From: Echinarachnius parma
Lineage: Eukaryota > Echinodermata > Echinoidea > Clypeasteroida > Echinarachniidae
Assembly (NCBI GenBank): GCA_037951105.1
Contig: JBAMJV010002089.1
Location: 1-64,000 of the forward strand
Direction of reading: 5' to 3'
DNA length: 64,000 nucleotides
Each line of letters opens with the position of its first letter. Position 1 is the first letter of the stretch. Shown here piece by piece: positions 33,632-46,163 of the stretch. The position numbers and the translations under genes are program-made. Below the pieces are notes generated by a model, which had not been told where the DNA came from, did not search any database, and saw only the letters and a program-made list of their open reading frames with translations.

Positions 33632-33705
33632 CTTTGCAATCTACTTGAGACGTTGTCGGTTTATCGGCCATGCAATATTCTTCAAGTTGCCATCAAGAGT
33701 TGGAT
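33632..33705 (-). other. 5' UTR part of zinc-finger coding exon, splice acceptor at its edge
   Basis: On - ATATTTCCACAG ends at 33706 and is followed by 74 nt leading to the ATG, with an in-frame TAG 12 nt before the start. At least one noncoding exon should lie upstream. A donor-like AGCAG|GTACAT on - near 34066 is one possibility. Confidence 0.6.
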
Positions 33706-33719
33706 CTGTGGAAATATAA

Positions 33720-34880
33720 TATACAAAACGATGCAATAGGTTATTAATACTTATAATTGTATACGAAATGTTATAATTATAATTTTGTATAAATATTTTT
33801 GTGCAAATTATAAATGTCATTATGCGGCCAATATAATAATGCATGTTTGCAAGATAGAAGAAGTGCGCTAAAATCCATGATTTGTTTTTCGTTTTGTTTT
33901 TGTTCAAATGTCAAGTTTTATTTGTCATTTTCAACATGACAAAATGCAAATCATATAAAATATATAAACCATAAACACATGTTGTAATGTATACAAAACT
34001 AATAATAAACGAATTGCTATATGGGTATACACCAAACTAATACAGTAATATAAATGTATGTACCTGCTATTTTTTCTTGCGTTACAAAGAGTTCATACTT
34101 GTATCTCTTGAGTAACAACAAATTACACTTTGTTCATATCATATAAAAGAACTCAAGAAATGGTCTTGTTATATAGAATGGAAGGGGTCACTAAAGGGCA
34201 TGATCTGACTTAGGCGGCGGTTCCCTCAAAATAAAACTAATAACTGCTATCAGTACAAAGATTAAACTGTCAACAATAAAATGAAAATGAGGAAAACAAA
34301 CAAACAAAACGTGCAATTATATTCACAACGAACAAATTAAATTAATGAACATGAAAATAAGCGAAGAACCTATAATAAACCTATATATAAAGTACACTGA
34401 TACTATAAAGGGATTAACAGAAGTAGAAACGGTACTACGCAAGAATAGCATCATGAACTGAAATTACTATAATGACATGATTTACTAGTAGAGAAGACGA
34501 CAATGCGAAAATAATGTTTACTATATCGTATGCTTTATTGAAATATAATGGAATAGAGAAATACAAAAGGAATTAAAAAGTGTATGAATGTGAGTACCGT
34601 ATGTGTTTTTTTCCCCTGACAACATTGCAGTAACCAAACTGGTGCGATTACCCGTCTGTTTCAATAATTATGAAAATTATTTATTTCCTTTTTTTGTTGT
34701 TCTATAATCTGTTCAAATTCATCAGAATAAATTACTGTTGAAAAGTGGCAAAGACGCATTCTTTATAATTTTGAGTTATTTTATTGGTTGTAAACACTGA
34801 CCTCTGCTAAGTAGAGATCAGTGGTTGCAAATCAAGTTGAAAGGGGATTATAGCAATTCTGTAGTAAAAGCGTCAAACCG
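33720..34880. other. No coding sequence; intron and upstream region of the zinc-finger gene
   Basis: Very AT-rich, with no open frames of note and no recognised repeats. It probably holds the first noncoding exon and intron of the minus-strand gene. Confidence 0.5.
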
Positions 34881-35115
34881 AAAGGACACTCTTTCTGTTG
34901 GATCCGAGAGCCTCTGCTGAGATTCGTGCATGAGCGCCATCTACGACTTGATGGTATCCAACTTCGGCGCGGCATTGTACTTTTTGTACACGAATTTGGA
35001 TTCATGTTTGTAAACATCATCATCAAGGTGGTGAGTGTGTCGCCGTATTCGTCTCTGACGTTGAAATATACCTAATGCGACTGAGAATTAGAACTTTTCG
35101 AATGATAGAAAGAAC
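34881..35115. promoter_or_regulatory. Likely shared promoter region of divergent genes
   Basis: A moderately GC-rich stretch with CpGs lies just before the ACSS1-like ATG, and the zinc-finger gene reads away on the other strand. The head-to-head arrangement suggests a shared regulatory region. No TATA box is evident. Confidence 0.4.
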
Positions 35116-35548
35116 ATGGCGCTTCTGTATCGACCACATTTATCGTCTATCGCTTGGTTCAAGAGCGCGTTGCCTACTTTCGCGGGCATCTGCCAGCGAT
35201 CCACGGCCAGCGTTGGCCTTGGCCCGTGTTTTGATAGCCGTGCCCGCCGATCATCCAGCCCGCTGGTCTCGGCTAGTTTAGTGAGAGGTTTCCGGGGAAC
35301 ACCAGCGTGGCATGCGAAACAAGTCTCATCGACATACATTCCCGAGCTTGACGAGTTCGAGAGGCTAGGTTTCTCGTTTGACAGTCACCAGGAGCTGTAT
35401 GATTTCTCGCTGAGAGACCCCGAGCAATTCTGGGGAACTTTTGCTCGCTCAAGGCTTCGATGGAACAAAGATTTTGAGAAAACCATGAACTGCAATTTGT
35501 CTGAAGGCCAAATTTCCTGGTTCTTGGGCGGGCAAATAAATGCCTCAG
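35116..35548 (+). CDS. ACSS1: Acetyl-CoA synthetase, mitochondrial type, exon 1 only
   Basis: This family makes acetyl-CoA from acetate, CoA and ATP; ACSS1 acts in the mitochondrial matrix. The exon encodes 144 residues and ends phase 1 at a GTGAAT donor. Residues 1 to about 70 are rich in Arg, Ser and Ala with almost no acidic residues, as expected for a mitochondrial presequence. From about residue 85 the start of the synthetase N-terminal domain is clear: SHQELYDFSLRDPEQFWGTF, RWNKDF, and GQISWFLGGQINAS, which aligns with the GWFLGGQLNVS segment of ACSS1. ATG at 35116 has A at -3 and G at +4. The AMP-binding and catalytic motifs would be in later exons, none of which I found up to 64000. 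Confidence 0.85.
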
Positions 35549-37250
35549 GTGAATATAGAATCTATCATTGTTTTGTATGAAATTCAGAACTTCAATGCAT
35601 AAAAATATGACAAAATTAACCACCATTTAAATTCACATCAATCAGTCCATGATCATATTGGGCAATCAACAGTAAACAAACCTAACATTTTAACAAATAC
35701 ATTAATAATAATATTATATGTCATTGTCCCATTGACATTGTGCCACATGCAAAATAATATCTAACTAACCGCATTTTTCCTTTTGCTAGGGCACTTCTGT
35801 TTGGGAATAAGTTCATAACCATCATTGATGCTATGCGGCGAACAACTGCCAAAGTAGATGACTGTTCTATGAGTATGAGCTCACACCCTGGGGCACTGCA
35901 AGGGGGGGGGGGGGGGCATTGAAATTATTTTTTGACAGTGATGTGCCGCACGGAACTCTGAAATGGGGGTCTGAAGAGCTGACTAGTACAAGCACAAAAT
36001 AAAGGATCTTTGGAGCTACAAAAACCCTGAAACGGGAGTTAAGAGGTCTAAGGAGCAGACTTTAACTACAAAATACATAGACTTGGAGCTACCAAAAAAA
36101 ACCCCTCAAAAAGGCTCAAATGGTGGTCCAAGGAGCCGAACTAGAAGAATAATAATGGACTTGGCGCTACTTAAATACATTGCCAAGTCATTCCGAGGGT
36201 CTATGGAGCCGAACTAGAAGAAGAATAATGGACTTGGCGCTACTCAACTACCTAGCCAAGTCATTCCGGGGGTCTATGGAGCGGCAATTTTTGAAAATCG
36301 GGTATCTTTAAGAGCTGCGATCGGGTGTGAAAACGGGGTTCTTTTAAACAGCACATACCCGTCTTACATTATACATGAGTTGTTGATTTGTTATTCAAGC
36401 ATATTGATATCGATGAGTTAGAGCCAATGATGCTTATTAAGATGGTAAATGTCGCTGGTCCGTAATCGGGCCCCTGCCCCCAGGTCCCATGCTTTCATTG
36501 CATTTGTAAAGTTTCTTATGCAGGCCATCCTCTTCCTGTTCCTAACCATTTTTTCCAGATAGCACAGCCAGAGGTCATGCAAATGGTAATACTAGTACAT
36601 ACTGTTATGCACAATTTCCTGGTCGTACTATGTATTAAGACAATGCATGTGTTAGCATGTAAAAATTGATCCCCCAGCTATGCATTGCCTATTGATTGAC
36701 TACAACGCATGATAGAATTGTAATATATGGATGAGAGAAATATCCCTAAGTATTCAAAATGAGTCAAACATAGTGGTCCCGTGTTGTAATCAAGTGGTGG
36801 GCATGCATGTCTAAGTGTGGATGTGGTGGATGCAGTTCAAATACTACTCTTGACACGCACTGAGGTCGCCATGTAAAAAAGCGAGCTTTAGAACTAGCTC
36901 GCATTGTGCGATAACGTGCCTTTCCCCAAACTCCCCAAAGCAGAAAAGAATTCAGCAGAAAATATTCCTTCCCTTGGAATTGGATAAGATAAGATTGAGG
37001 TCCCGTTCATAGGAGAGTAACACCCTGTGCCGTTAATAGTTCACCCAATGGGTAGGGTGAAAACCTGTGTAATTACATGTAGTACAGCCGAACATCTCAG
37101 TGGTGGGCTAGGACTTCAACCCTGTGTTGTAAACAAATAATGTTTAACGTCTTGATTTATAAAATAAAACATGTATATTTTTTAGAATTGATCCCTGGCT
37201 ATCATTCATAGCATGTATTACAATGTACATGTAGGGGCCATAAACATTGA
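35549..37250. other. Presumed ACSS1-like intron 1, start; no exon seen
   Basis: Contains a G run at about 35901-35916 and a 73-bp duplicated unit with GGAGCCGAACTAGAAGAA and AATGGACTTGGCGCTACT (36132-36280). No synthetase motif was recognised in any frame. Confidence 0.5.
36132..36284 (+). repeat. 73-bp tandem duplication
   Basis: Two consecutive copies share GGAGCCGAACTAGAAGAA, AATGGACTTGGCGCTACT and CCAAGTCATTCCG. A third partial start follows at about 36278. Confidence 0.75.
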
Positions 37251-37254
37251 TACT

Positions 37255-37358
37255 ATGATAATGATGATGATGATAATGATAATTATTATTTGTTATTATT
37301 ATTATTGTTATCATTATTATTAGTATTTTTATTATTATTATTATTATCATCATTATTG
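37255..37358 (+). repeat. ATT/ATG-rich simple repeat
   Basis: About 100 bp of TGATAATGATGATG and TTATTATTATTA simple sequence immediately before the Helitron 5' end. Confidence 0.8.
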
Positions 37359-37369
37359 AAATAACATGA

Positions 37370-38313
37370 TCTATTATATTAATACGGTAAGCTTCAACCC
37401 CCCAAATGCCTCCCACTCGAGATATCCTCACCCCGAGAATTCGGCGACTCCCCGACCGTCGGGATCGAAGGATATACGTTTTGCGGAGGATAATAAGGTT
37501 TTCCCGAGTCGCTCCCGCCCCGTGGTCGTCCTCCAGATCAAAGAAAAGGGAAAGTCAGCAATGCGGTTGCTAAAGTTAAGGCGCCGAGCAATGACTACCG
37601 ATTTACCGCCGCAACTTTGTTTGACGAATATAAAACGGAGTTTAAAAAGCAAGATATATATTACGAAACAATTCAAAGTTTACGAGTTGCAAAACTGTCC
37701 AGTTTTGGATAAATATAAATTATTATTATCACGCAAATGGTCCATATGATCCGTAAGTTTGAAGTTGACAACGCACTGTAACGACAACGAGTGTAATAGT
37801 AGCTTAGTTCAATAGTTTCGTCATCGTTGTTTTGCATGTGTTATTCGCGAGCCCACATGCTTTGTACACAGCTGAGCGAGCGAGCTAATCCTTTTGTACA
37901 CGGTGCAATTGTGCATTGAAGTGAATATAGAACGGGGGGAACAATGGTTGAGGGGAGTTTCTTTCGTATTTATACATTGACCAGGGCATCGGCTAATCTT
38001 GCTAAAATCGCTCCATGGTTTTGCTGCGAAGCTACTATATTATCAAGAACACGAATGTAGTGGACCATAATTATGAAATATGGGGGATAACTTTGCATGG
38101 GTACTGAAACCATCATGATTTTGTTATACATTGGCCGGATGTATATTGTTGACCAGGGCTCCGACGGGTTGTGGGGCGGGATTTAGTTGCCCGTGTCTAT
38201 TTTGTCTCACTATTTAAAATGATGGCTATGGGAATAGTATAGTTTTAAAGTGTCGTTATGTCGTTATCGCCTTTCTCTCACACAAACCCGCGGATTTCCG
38301 CGGGTACAGCTAG
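37370..38313 (+). mobile_element. Non-autonomous Helitron, 944 bp
   Basis: The 5' end is TC (TCTATTATATTAATACGGTA) after a host A. The 3' end is CTAG before a host T. Ten bases inside the 3' end is the hairpin ACCCGCGG-ATTT-CCGCGGGT. These are the diagnostic Helitron features, including insertion between A and T and no target duplication. Rep/helicase motifs are absent. A coding-like stretch at 37430-37735 has its two best reading frames offset by a frameshift, so it is a degraded fragment. Confidence 0.85.
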
Positions 38314-38319
38314 TTTTCA

Positions 38320-39640
38320 ATTCAATAGTATAATGAGTAGAACTACATCTTAGTATTATTCTATCAAACTAACAAATAATGACTAATTTTATAATATAGA
38401 ACACCATTTAAAATCAACATGGATTATGAAACCAGAGATTAGCATTTATGAAATGTTTGATTATACAAATTTGTACATGTCATGTACCTGTAGTCCTGTA
38501 CATGTACCTGTAGTCCTGTACATGTACAGCATTGTACCCCACAGCAATTGCAGTGTGGGACTTGGGTATACAATGTTTTGGTGATTCTAGTTGTCTTGTT
38601 TGTAACTAAAGAGGGCAGTATGTTAGTAAATACCATTAGTCATGGCACGGCACTAATCTACTGACTGAGACATGGAACTGGAAGGAGATTATAAGTTTGC
38701 ACATTGTGCGACACCAGGGACATAGCCGGTAGAGTGGTGGTGGTGAGGGGGGGGGGGGGGGGGGGGGCTGCTGGGGCATGTGCTCCTTAGGTTTGTGTCC
38801 CAAACTTGACAAATTGTATTGATGAAACATGGACTATTTGACTGATAATGCTGCTGTTTGGAAAATAAATGAAAAGGTGATTTTGGCACAAATATTTACA
38901 ATTGAGTCATATTGGCAATAACAAATAGTAGCATTAATAACATGAACCCCTACATGCAGGTGCCGGTTCACACACAAACAAATATGATCAGGAACCACAG
39001 CCACTATTAAAAAAATAATCACACCATCAAAAGTGGTTCACGGCAAATATGAACTTGAATCTAGTGGTTTCACAGTTGAATACATGTAGGTTGGCTTACT
39101 TTGAAAATATATCGCTCATTCCAAATAATAATCCACTTTTATGTACGTAGGCCAGCCACAGAGGGCCAATTCAATCAAGCTGCTCTGTCGATGGAATGGG
39201 ATTCTTATGTGTGTGTATGTGTGCGTGCGTGTGTGCGTGCGTGCGTGCGTGCGTGTATCTTTACAAATTGTTGGGACAATTTGATCTTCCTACCCTGATG
39301 CATGATAGCGTGTGACACGCTTCATTTCATCTCAAGGTTTACAATGATCATGCGTAGTGCATGGATAAGCTTCATTCTCCTCAAATTTACTGTGAAGTTC
39401 TGCACACACAAAAATGACCAACCAATTAATGATTGATAAAGACTCGATCAATATTTATTTCTTCATCATTGTGTGAACAATATTTATTATTATGTACAGT
39501 ATTATGAATAAAACTTTTGTGGAAGAGTGCTAGTATCGAGTCAATACAGACAGGAAGTTCATTGTTGAACAGAAGTGGCTAAAAACTCTGGTCAGTGCTT
39601 ATACTGAGACCACTTTGATGGTAGGTGACTGACCCATAGT
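38320..39640. other. No gene seen; short tandem and simple repeats
   Basis: Holds a 22-bp duplicated unit (ACATGTACCTGTAGTCCTGT) at about 38475-38530, a G run at about 38748-38767, and a GTGCGTGC simple repeat at 39210-39255. No exon is recognised. Confidence 0.55.
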
Positions 39641-39647
39641 GGGAATT

Positions 39648-39760
39648 GTTAATAATAATAATATACTTGATTTATATAGCGCCTAATATGATTGATAATC
39701 ATCTCTCTAAGTGCTTTACAATGAATATTATTACCCCGGACATATGATGTAGGATACATT
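39648..39760 (-). repeat. SINE 3' segment (TTTATATAGCGCC type)
   Basis: AATAATAATATACTTGATTT followed by ATATAGCGCC and AAGTGCTTTACA. This is the reverse form of the tail found in the SINE copies at 2500 and 47100. Only the 3' part is visible. Confidence 0.5.
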
Positions 39761-39779
39761 GCAAACCAGCACACATTAA

Positions 39780-40349
39780 AGGGATAGTTGAGTTCTGGTA
39801 TTTTAAAAGAGAGTACAGTTTTGGTCAATCTGAATTTTAGTAAGCAAAACCTGTACCATTACATTACAAACTATTAGATAACTCCACCATGCTAAAAAGG
39901 AATAAAACATTACAGATGACTTAGTAAAAAGCCTGTTATCATTTTAAAAAAGAGCCGTTAAAACTCAAGAGGGCGTCTCTAAGCACTCATCGTTTTTAAC
40001 CATTTAAAATAAAATATTGTGCATTTGATATTTTGTTGAAATAGTGATTAGATCTATAGAGAGATAATTAACAACTATCTAAAAACCTATTTTGTACATT
40101 TTTTTAAAAGGGGAAGCATTAAAAAAAAATTAAACGGCTGGTTCAAAATTGTTGAATAATTGTGGGACCCCAAATTTATTACAAATGGCTATGTTTATGG
40201 ATAATTCAGCCATTTCTGAACCGATTTTGATCAAATAAAGTTTATTCTGTCATCACAATTGTATGCTCTTTCGAATTTGACACTCAGTTTTTCATTATCT
40301 CACAAAAAAATATTTTGTGAAGCACCCTCTATACCAAAACTGTATCCCT
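39780..40349 (+). mobile_element. TTAA MITE family 2, uninterrupted copy
   Basis: Bounded by TTAA at 39776-39779 and 40350-40353. It starts GGGATAGTTGAGTTCTGGTA, preceded by A. It supplies the empty site for the nested insertion in the 26.4-kb copy. Confidence 0.88.
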
Positions 40350-40589
40350 TTAATTTGAGAGACTCTTTGTTTTGTGGTTTCATACATACATGTATGCATG
40401 TCCATGACATATATCTATCAAAGAGGCCTTTTTTTTTCTTCTTCAAATTTCATTCAAGACTAACATTTAAATAAAAAGCATTAAAATCATACAAGTAGAA
40501 TAAAAAAAAAAACACAAACAAATAGAGATAGACCGTAAAACTGTTATTAATCACTATGGAAACGAGGGTTTTGTTGACTGACTGTTTAA

Positions 40590-41143
40590 AGGGATAGTTG
40601 AGTTCTGGTAAGGAGAGTACAGTTTTGGTGAAACTGAATTGTAGTAACCAAAACCTGCATCATTACATTACAAACTAATAGTTATAACTAGAAAGGAACA
40701 CAAAATTACAAATGACGTAGTAAAGATCATGTTATCATTCAAAAAGAGCCGTTAAAACGTAAGAGGGCGCTCTCTAAACACTCATCGGTTTCAACCATTT
40801 TGAATAAAATATTGTGCATTTGATGCTTTGCTGAAATAGTGATTAGATAGAGAAATAACTAACAACTATTTAAATACCTATTTTGTAACTTTTTGAAAAG
40901 AGAAAGCATTTTTTTGAATTTTTAACGGCTGGTTCAAAATTCTCTAATAAACCCGGGGCCCCAGGTTTATTACAAATTGTTATATTTATGGATATTTCAG
41001 CCGTCTCTGAACCGATTTTGATCAAACAAAGATGATTTTATTATTTAAATATTATGCTCTTTCAAATTTTACACTCAGTTTTTCATTACCTCACAAAAAA
41101 AAAAGTAGTCTAGCGCCCTCTCTACCAAAACTCAACTATCCCT
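40590..41143 (+). mobile_element. TTAA MITE family 2, copy 240 bp downstream
   Basis: Bounded by TTAA at 40586-40589 and 41144-41147. Ends are AGGGATAGTTGAGTTCTGGT and CCAAAACTCAACTATCCCT. Same orientation as the preceding copy. Confidence 0.88.
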
Positions 41144-41149
41144 TTAATC

Positions 41150-42115
41150 AATTGCTGAAAGACTGGTGTATGTTGAGGTTGACTGCTTATCAGTTGACTA
41201 GCCATTTGAATAATGTGCGCGAACAAACAGAGAAAGTATCATAAATCTTCTTTTGTTTGTATAATCTTTGAATAATAAAAAGTTTTATATAATTTAATTA
41301 GGGCAAAAGTCACGGTTTATGAATAGATTGTGCCATGGGACATTAAGGTGAGGCTACTTCCCACACAACTTTTCTTTTTAATGAAACCAACTCCCAACAA
41401 AACAAACAAATAGTCACAGCTTGTTCAGGTTCTGGAACACTTGCTAATCTGTATTCATGTCTAGACGAAAATGTCTGAAAGGGGTTTGTGTTGTACAGGA
41501 AAAACACTTTGTACTAGTATTTGTCAATTTTCTGAAAAATTAAAACCCTCTTAATCATCTTGGTGAAGAGTCTCACAGTTGGTGGACTTATATTAAAAGA
41601 GAAGTGCTAAAACGCAAGTTCTTTAATAACCCGTTCCCTTTGAGTTTCTGAAATCCCCATAGACTTTGTACACAACCCACCCGGTTCCCATAGTCAAGGG
41701 GTTAACAGACGGGCTTGTTGTGTTTATTTGTAGTATTTATAGCAGTTCATACTGAAGAGACTACCCACAAGTAAAAAAAATATATATAAATAAATAAACA
41801 AATACATAAATTAATTAATAAATAAATAAACATATAAGTAAATCAAGAAATAAATAAATTAATAAATTAAGTAAACAAGTAAATTAATAAATTAATACAA
41901 ACAATTAATGTCAAAGGTCATTGTATGTTTATTGCAAGGGTGTACAAGGGCCCTCATACTTACAGTACACATCCCTTCTAGGTTTAAAACTCTGTACTGT
42001 ACACAATTTATACAGTGACACCTCGTTATAACGATCACCTCGGGCCCATTGAATTTACCTTGTTATATCAGGTATCTTGTATTAGGGCTTAAAAATAATA
42101 AAATACATAGAGCCT
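41150..42115. other. No gene seen
   Basis: Contains an (AAAT)n-like stretch at about 41775-41905 and a CACCTCGTTATAACGATCAC piece near 42017. No coding sequence is recognised. Confidence 0.5.
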
Positions 42116-42116
42116 G

Positions 42117-42508
42117 GGGGGTGTTTCACAAAGATCCTAAGTTGATCTTAGCACTAAGATGGTCTTAAATATAATGGAAAGCCATTAGTGTCTTGAAACA
42201 TTTTTGTAATTTAAGTTATGTTGAAATGCATAAAATGTTGATTCAAATCATATGGCAACAATAGTCAGATCTGACTGATTGCCACCAAACTAAACAACAA
42301 CATATATTTTCTAATTATCAAAGAGATTTCATGAATTCTATGTGAAGATTATGAATCTCTTTGATAATTAGAAAATATATATGATTTGAATCAACATTTT
42401 ATGCATTTCAACATAACTTTTATAAAACTGACACTAATGGCTTTCCATAATATTTAAGACCATCTTAGTGCTAAGATCAACTTAGGATCTTTGTGAAACA
42501 CCCCCTGG
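42117..42508. mobile_element. Foldback MITE with long inverted repeats (about 390 bp)
   Basis: The arms begin GGGGTGTTTCACAAAGATCC and continue through AAGTTGATCTTAGCACTAAG, ATGGAAAGCCATTAGTGTC and ATTTTCTAATTATCAAAGAG to a short centre near 42335. Nearly the whole element is palindromic, except for an unmatched segment near 42255-42300 in the left arm. The target duplication is ambiguous (CTGG or TGG) because of the G run. Confidence 0.85.
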
Positions 42509-42519
42509 ACCTTTGAAAT

Positions 42520-45358
42520 AGCCTTGCTATAGGTTCCACTGTATAACAAAACACAAAAATCTGTCCTAGACTCTACCCCACCCCCACAGTAAATAAGAAC
42601 AGACAATAACAGAGAAGGAATGATTTGTTTGAGGAAGATTTAAATGATTATTTGTTTTCCCTCCATAATCTTCTCAGGTATGTTTGTCTTCTGAGAACGC
42701 TGCCAAACCGGATTATTCCTTAAGACTTTAACCTTAAAACTTCTACTACATATATTGTTTGAAACTTCCTATATAAGATGCAAAAGTGAACAAAAGCAGA
42801 CCAGAGGGGTAGAAGGTCTCTGGAAGGCGAGTCAAATGGTTCGCTGCAGCTCAAGTACAAGAACAAAAATGCAACAAATGAAGGATTGAACAAAAAACCC
42901 AACATACAATGGCAAACAATAGATTAAACATTCACAATGAAACATTGCCTGCGAAACAGTTAATATATATTTAAAGAATAGTGTTATAGTTTTATAGTTC
43001 TAAAATCAACACTGTTTACTAAAAGTGGGGGGAAAAGGTGAACATTGATGACCGGCCCAATGATTTTTTACTACAAACAAAGCAAAGCGCTCCGGAACAC
43101 TTTGCTTTCAATCACAGATCTATCTCCATAATCAGGGAAGGTTTGCTTAAAACAACAAGGTAAAAGAGAAATTTTTTTTAACAGGGAAAGTAAGGCTTTA
43201 CTAGCATGTTTGAACTGGATCTTGCACGTACAAATGTAGGTATCATAAAAGTAGGTCATATGACGCCATATGGCATTGACTGCTCATTATTGTATCTGTA
43301 GATCATATTAAACCTGAATGCTATTTACTCTGGGGCATAGGTGAATTCCGAATTGGTCTTGTCATTATTTTTTTCTTCTATTCTTTCACGGAGGTGGAGG
43401 CAGACTGATCATATTGACTTAAAAATAGGGAGGGGAAGAATTCAAGTGATAAAAAAGGAGAAATCAAGTTTGTATTTTTATACAGTCCTTGTGTGTTTAT
43501 TACTTGTGCGTCTTTGTCATCCGTGAGTGTGGTGGCGTCTTCTTGCCTTCTGCAGAAGAGTGACAAGAATTTTCACGACCCGTTTTAGGGATATTGTATC
43601 GCTCGAAATTAGTAATAGCCCGCTAGCCCAGGATCAAGAAAATGTTATCAATTTCCAATCTGTATTGCGCAACTGGGCAAGTGGGCAACCCAAATCAATA
43701 CTTTTCTTCTCTGTTTTTTTATTTTGACTTTTGAGCAACCCAAATCTGGTTTGGGGAATTCATTAATTTGACGATTCTTTATTCTAGATACTTAACGAAA
43801 TGGATCACTGAATTATTTTTTTTTTGCTAGCGCTATTGTGAACTATCTTTTGAATGCAAGGAGGCCTACATATTAAAACCTCATTTTGTATTCCAGTTGG
43901 TCTGATTATAAAAGTCAATTCAACCTTCAACCCCCTCACCCAAAAACCAAAATGGCTAAGAATGATACAAAAAATATAGGGTAAACAAGAAAGAAAGAGT
44001 TATTTGAAGATTACTAGAGCGTTTACACGTTTTCTTTCAAATTTGTTTGCCGTTTGTTGTTGAATTTCATTTAGAAAACAATTTGCTACAAATTTTCGTG
44101 GGAATTCCTGAGATTAAGTTGAAATCTATAACAAGCGGGAACTCTTTGAAGATAACCGTTGTGTTAAATTGAAAGTTTATTGTTCCTCTATTGTATTCTT
44201 TCTTGTTCACGCTGGAGGGAATTAAAGCCTTAGCCTTGGGAAGAGACCGAGAAATCCTTGGGGGAAAATATTGTTTCTCAAATTAGTCTCTATGTTTATT
44301 TAGTTTTTTATTTCTTTCTTCTGATTTTAAGAGGTGAGCAAGCTTGAATGGAGATGACAGTTCCCACGTCCATGTCGAGTAGTCCATGAAATTACAGTGC
44401 AGAATCTTCATTATACAACTCATGAATCTTGTTCCCAGGCATATATGTACACTGTGTGTCACCAATCGAATTAACCCATTGCCTACGGAGCCCGATAGCC
44501 AAGATAGGGCCTCTATGAGGATTGCAGAATCTAGTAGGGAACAGGTAAATCTACAAACTGTATACTGTATAGCATGGATGAGGGGCTCTGGTTTCATTTT
44601 TGGCGTGGGGGCGGGGGGGGGGGGGTACCTTTGGTGATGTCACCTTTGGTGATGTCAGAAGTGCTACAGTGATTTTTGGATAATGGTGTAACATTTAAAG
44701 GTGTGAAGTAATTAAAAGTGATAATTTGAATTTGAAAGCTTGAATTGAATATGATAGGAGAGCAAAATGAAAGTCACAATCTTTGAGATTTGAAGTACCA
44801 TAATATTTATTGTTATTTATTTGATATTATTATTATGTTTTATTGTAATTTGATTTATGTATTTATTTATATTTATTTATTGTATTATTATTTTTATTAT
44901 TATTATTATTATTATTTATTTTATATTTTTTTTCTGGGGGGGGGGGGGGGGGCTTGGGTTAATCATGTTTTCTTACTTTCATGTTCTGAATGATAAATAA
45001 TAAATCATGATGTAAAACATTATTTGATATAAAGTGCATATTAAATACAGGACTCAAAATGAGCAATGGCTCCGCTGCAAGAACTGGGGTCACTTAAAAA
45101 TGAATTTGCAAATTTTGCTTGTCCGAATCCATGGGCAAACAATTATAATTCATACATTTTTAATGTTTTTTTTCTTTGTTGAGGGCCACCAGATTCAGAT
45201 TTTGTTTCCAATCAGATTTGAGAGAAATTAAGACATCTTGATCTTACTTGCCTGACTGGGTCACAAGGGAAAACAAAAAGAAAGTAGAATTCTAGTATTA
45301 CATAATGCTTTACAAAGAAATTATATTTAAAAAGAACAAAATAATTATAAATATCAAC
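42520..45358. other. No gene seen
   Basis: AT-rich sequence with G runs near 44612 and 44936-44952 and a TTA/TTTA simple repeat at 44805-44935. Open frames up to 104 codons have no recognisable domain. Confidence 0.5.
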
Positions 45359-45362
45359 TTAA

Positions 45363-45738
45363 AGGGACTTATAGTAACATTGTCCAAATCCTCAAAATCC
45401 AATTGGAATTCTAGCGGTTCCCTCATACCTTGTTTTATTCGTACGAACAATAAAAGCATGGGACAGGTTTCAGTATTTTCAAATTTCCATTTCGTTCAAA
45501 AGATATTTACGATTGAAGTGTTCGGATATGAAATTATCTACGGTACCTTTTCAGCCGTGTACAAAGTAAGTGAATATCACTTTGCATTTTCGCTCATTCC
45601 TGGGCCAAGTAACATCCAATTAACTTGAAATTTTCACACATTTTACTTTCTGGACATATCAGATCACACAGATACACATTTTTATTATTAAACCATGCAT
45701 CACTTTTTGCACTTGTCAACAAAAGTTACTAGATCAAC
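45363..45738 (-). mobile_element. TTAA MITE family 3, copy b, reverse orientation
   Basis: Bounded by TTAA at 45359-45362 and 45739-45742. Shares CAAATCCTCAAAATCCAATT and GGAATTCTAGCGGTTCCCTC with the reverse complement of the 25.5-kb copy. Confidence 0.82.
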
Positions 45739-45919
45739 TTAAGTTCGAAGTAATGAAGATTAATAATCGATAGTGTGCCTCATTGACTTCCTTCTTGCAC
45801 CCTCCTACATGTACATCATACACATTTTCTTTGTGTACAATTACAATTTTAAGTTATATTAAATTTTCAGAATTTGCTAACATACATGTATAAATGCAAC
45901 TCCATAAATCATGTCTCCA

Positions 45920-46155
45920 CACTAACCTTTTTCTGCACTGGCCCGTTCAGGCAAGTCAAATCATAAAATTTGACATTTTACTTGCCCCAATATAAAATTA
46001 ACTTGCCCTCTTACTACTAAATGAGATTTACACGTATGAGATTAGATTGTTCTCTCCCGATCGGGCAAGCAAACTTGACAATTTATTAAATTTTACTTGC
46101 CCAACACCGATTTTTACTTGCCCCGGGCAAGTGCTAGTGTCGAGCCCTGCAAACA
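45920..46155. repeat. CTTGCCCGGGCAAG repeat, copy a
   Basis: CTGCACTGGCCCGTTCAGGC at the left and CCCGGGCAAGTGCTAGTGTC plus GAGCCCTGC at the right, with many TTTACTTGCCC words. The same plan recurs at 46752-47015 and, in reverse, at 47285-47625. Confidence 0.75.
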
Positions 46156-46163
46156 TTTATGTT

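Noticed and set aside
36565-36590. Possible ACSS1 exon 2 between TTTTTTCCAG and GTAATA
   Set aside because: Too short and does not encode the expected continuation of the synthetase N-terminal domain.
37366-37749. Independent 127-codon gene
   Set aside because: Starts within the Helitron 5' end and lies wholly inside the element; two reading frames compete. Read as degraded cargo.
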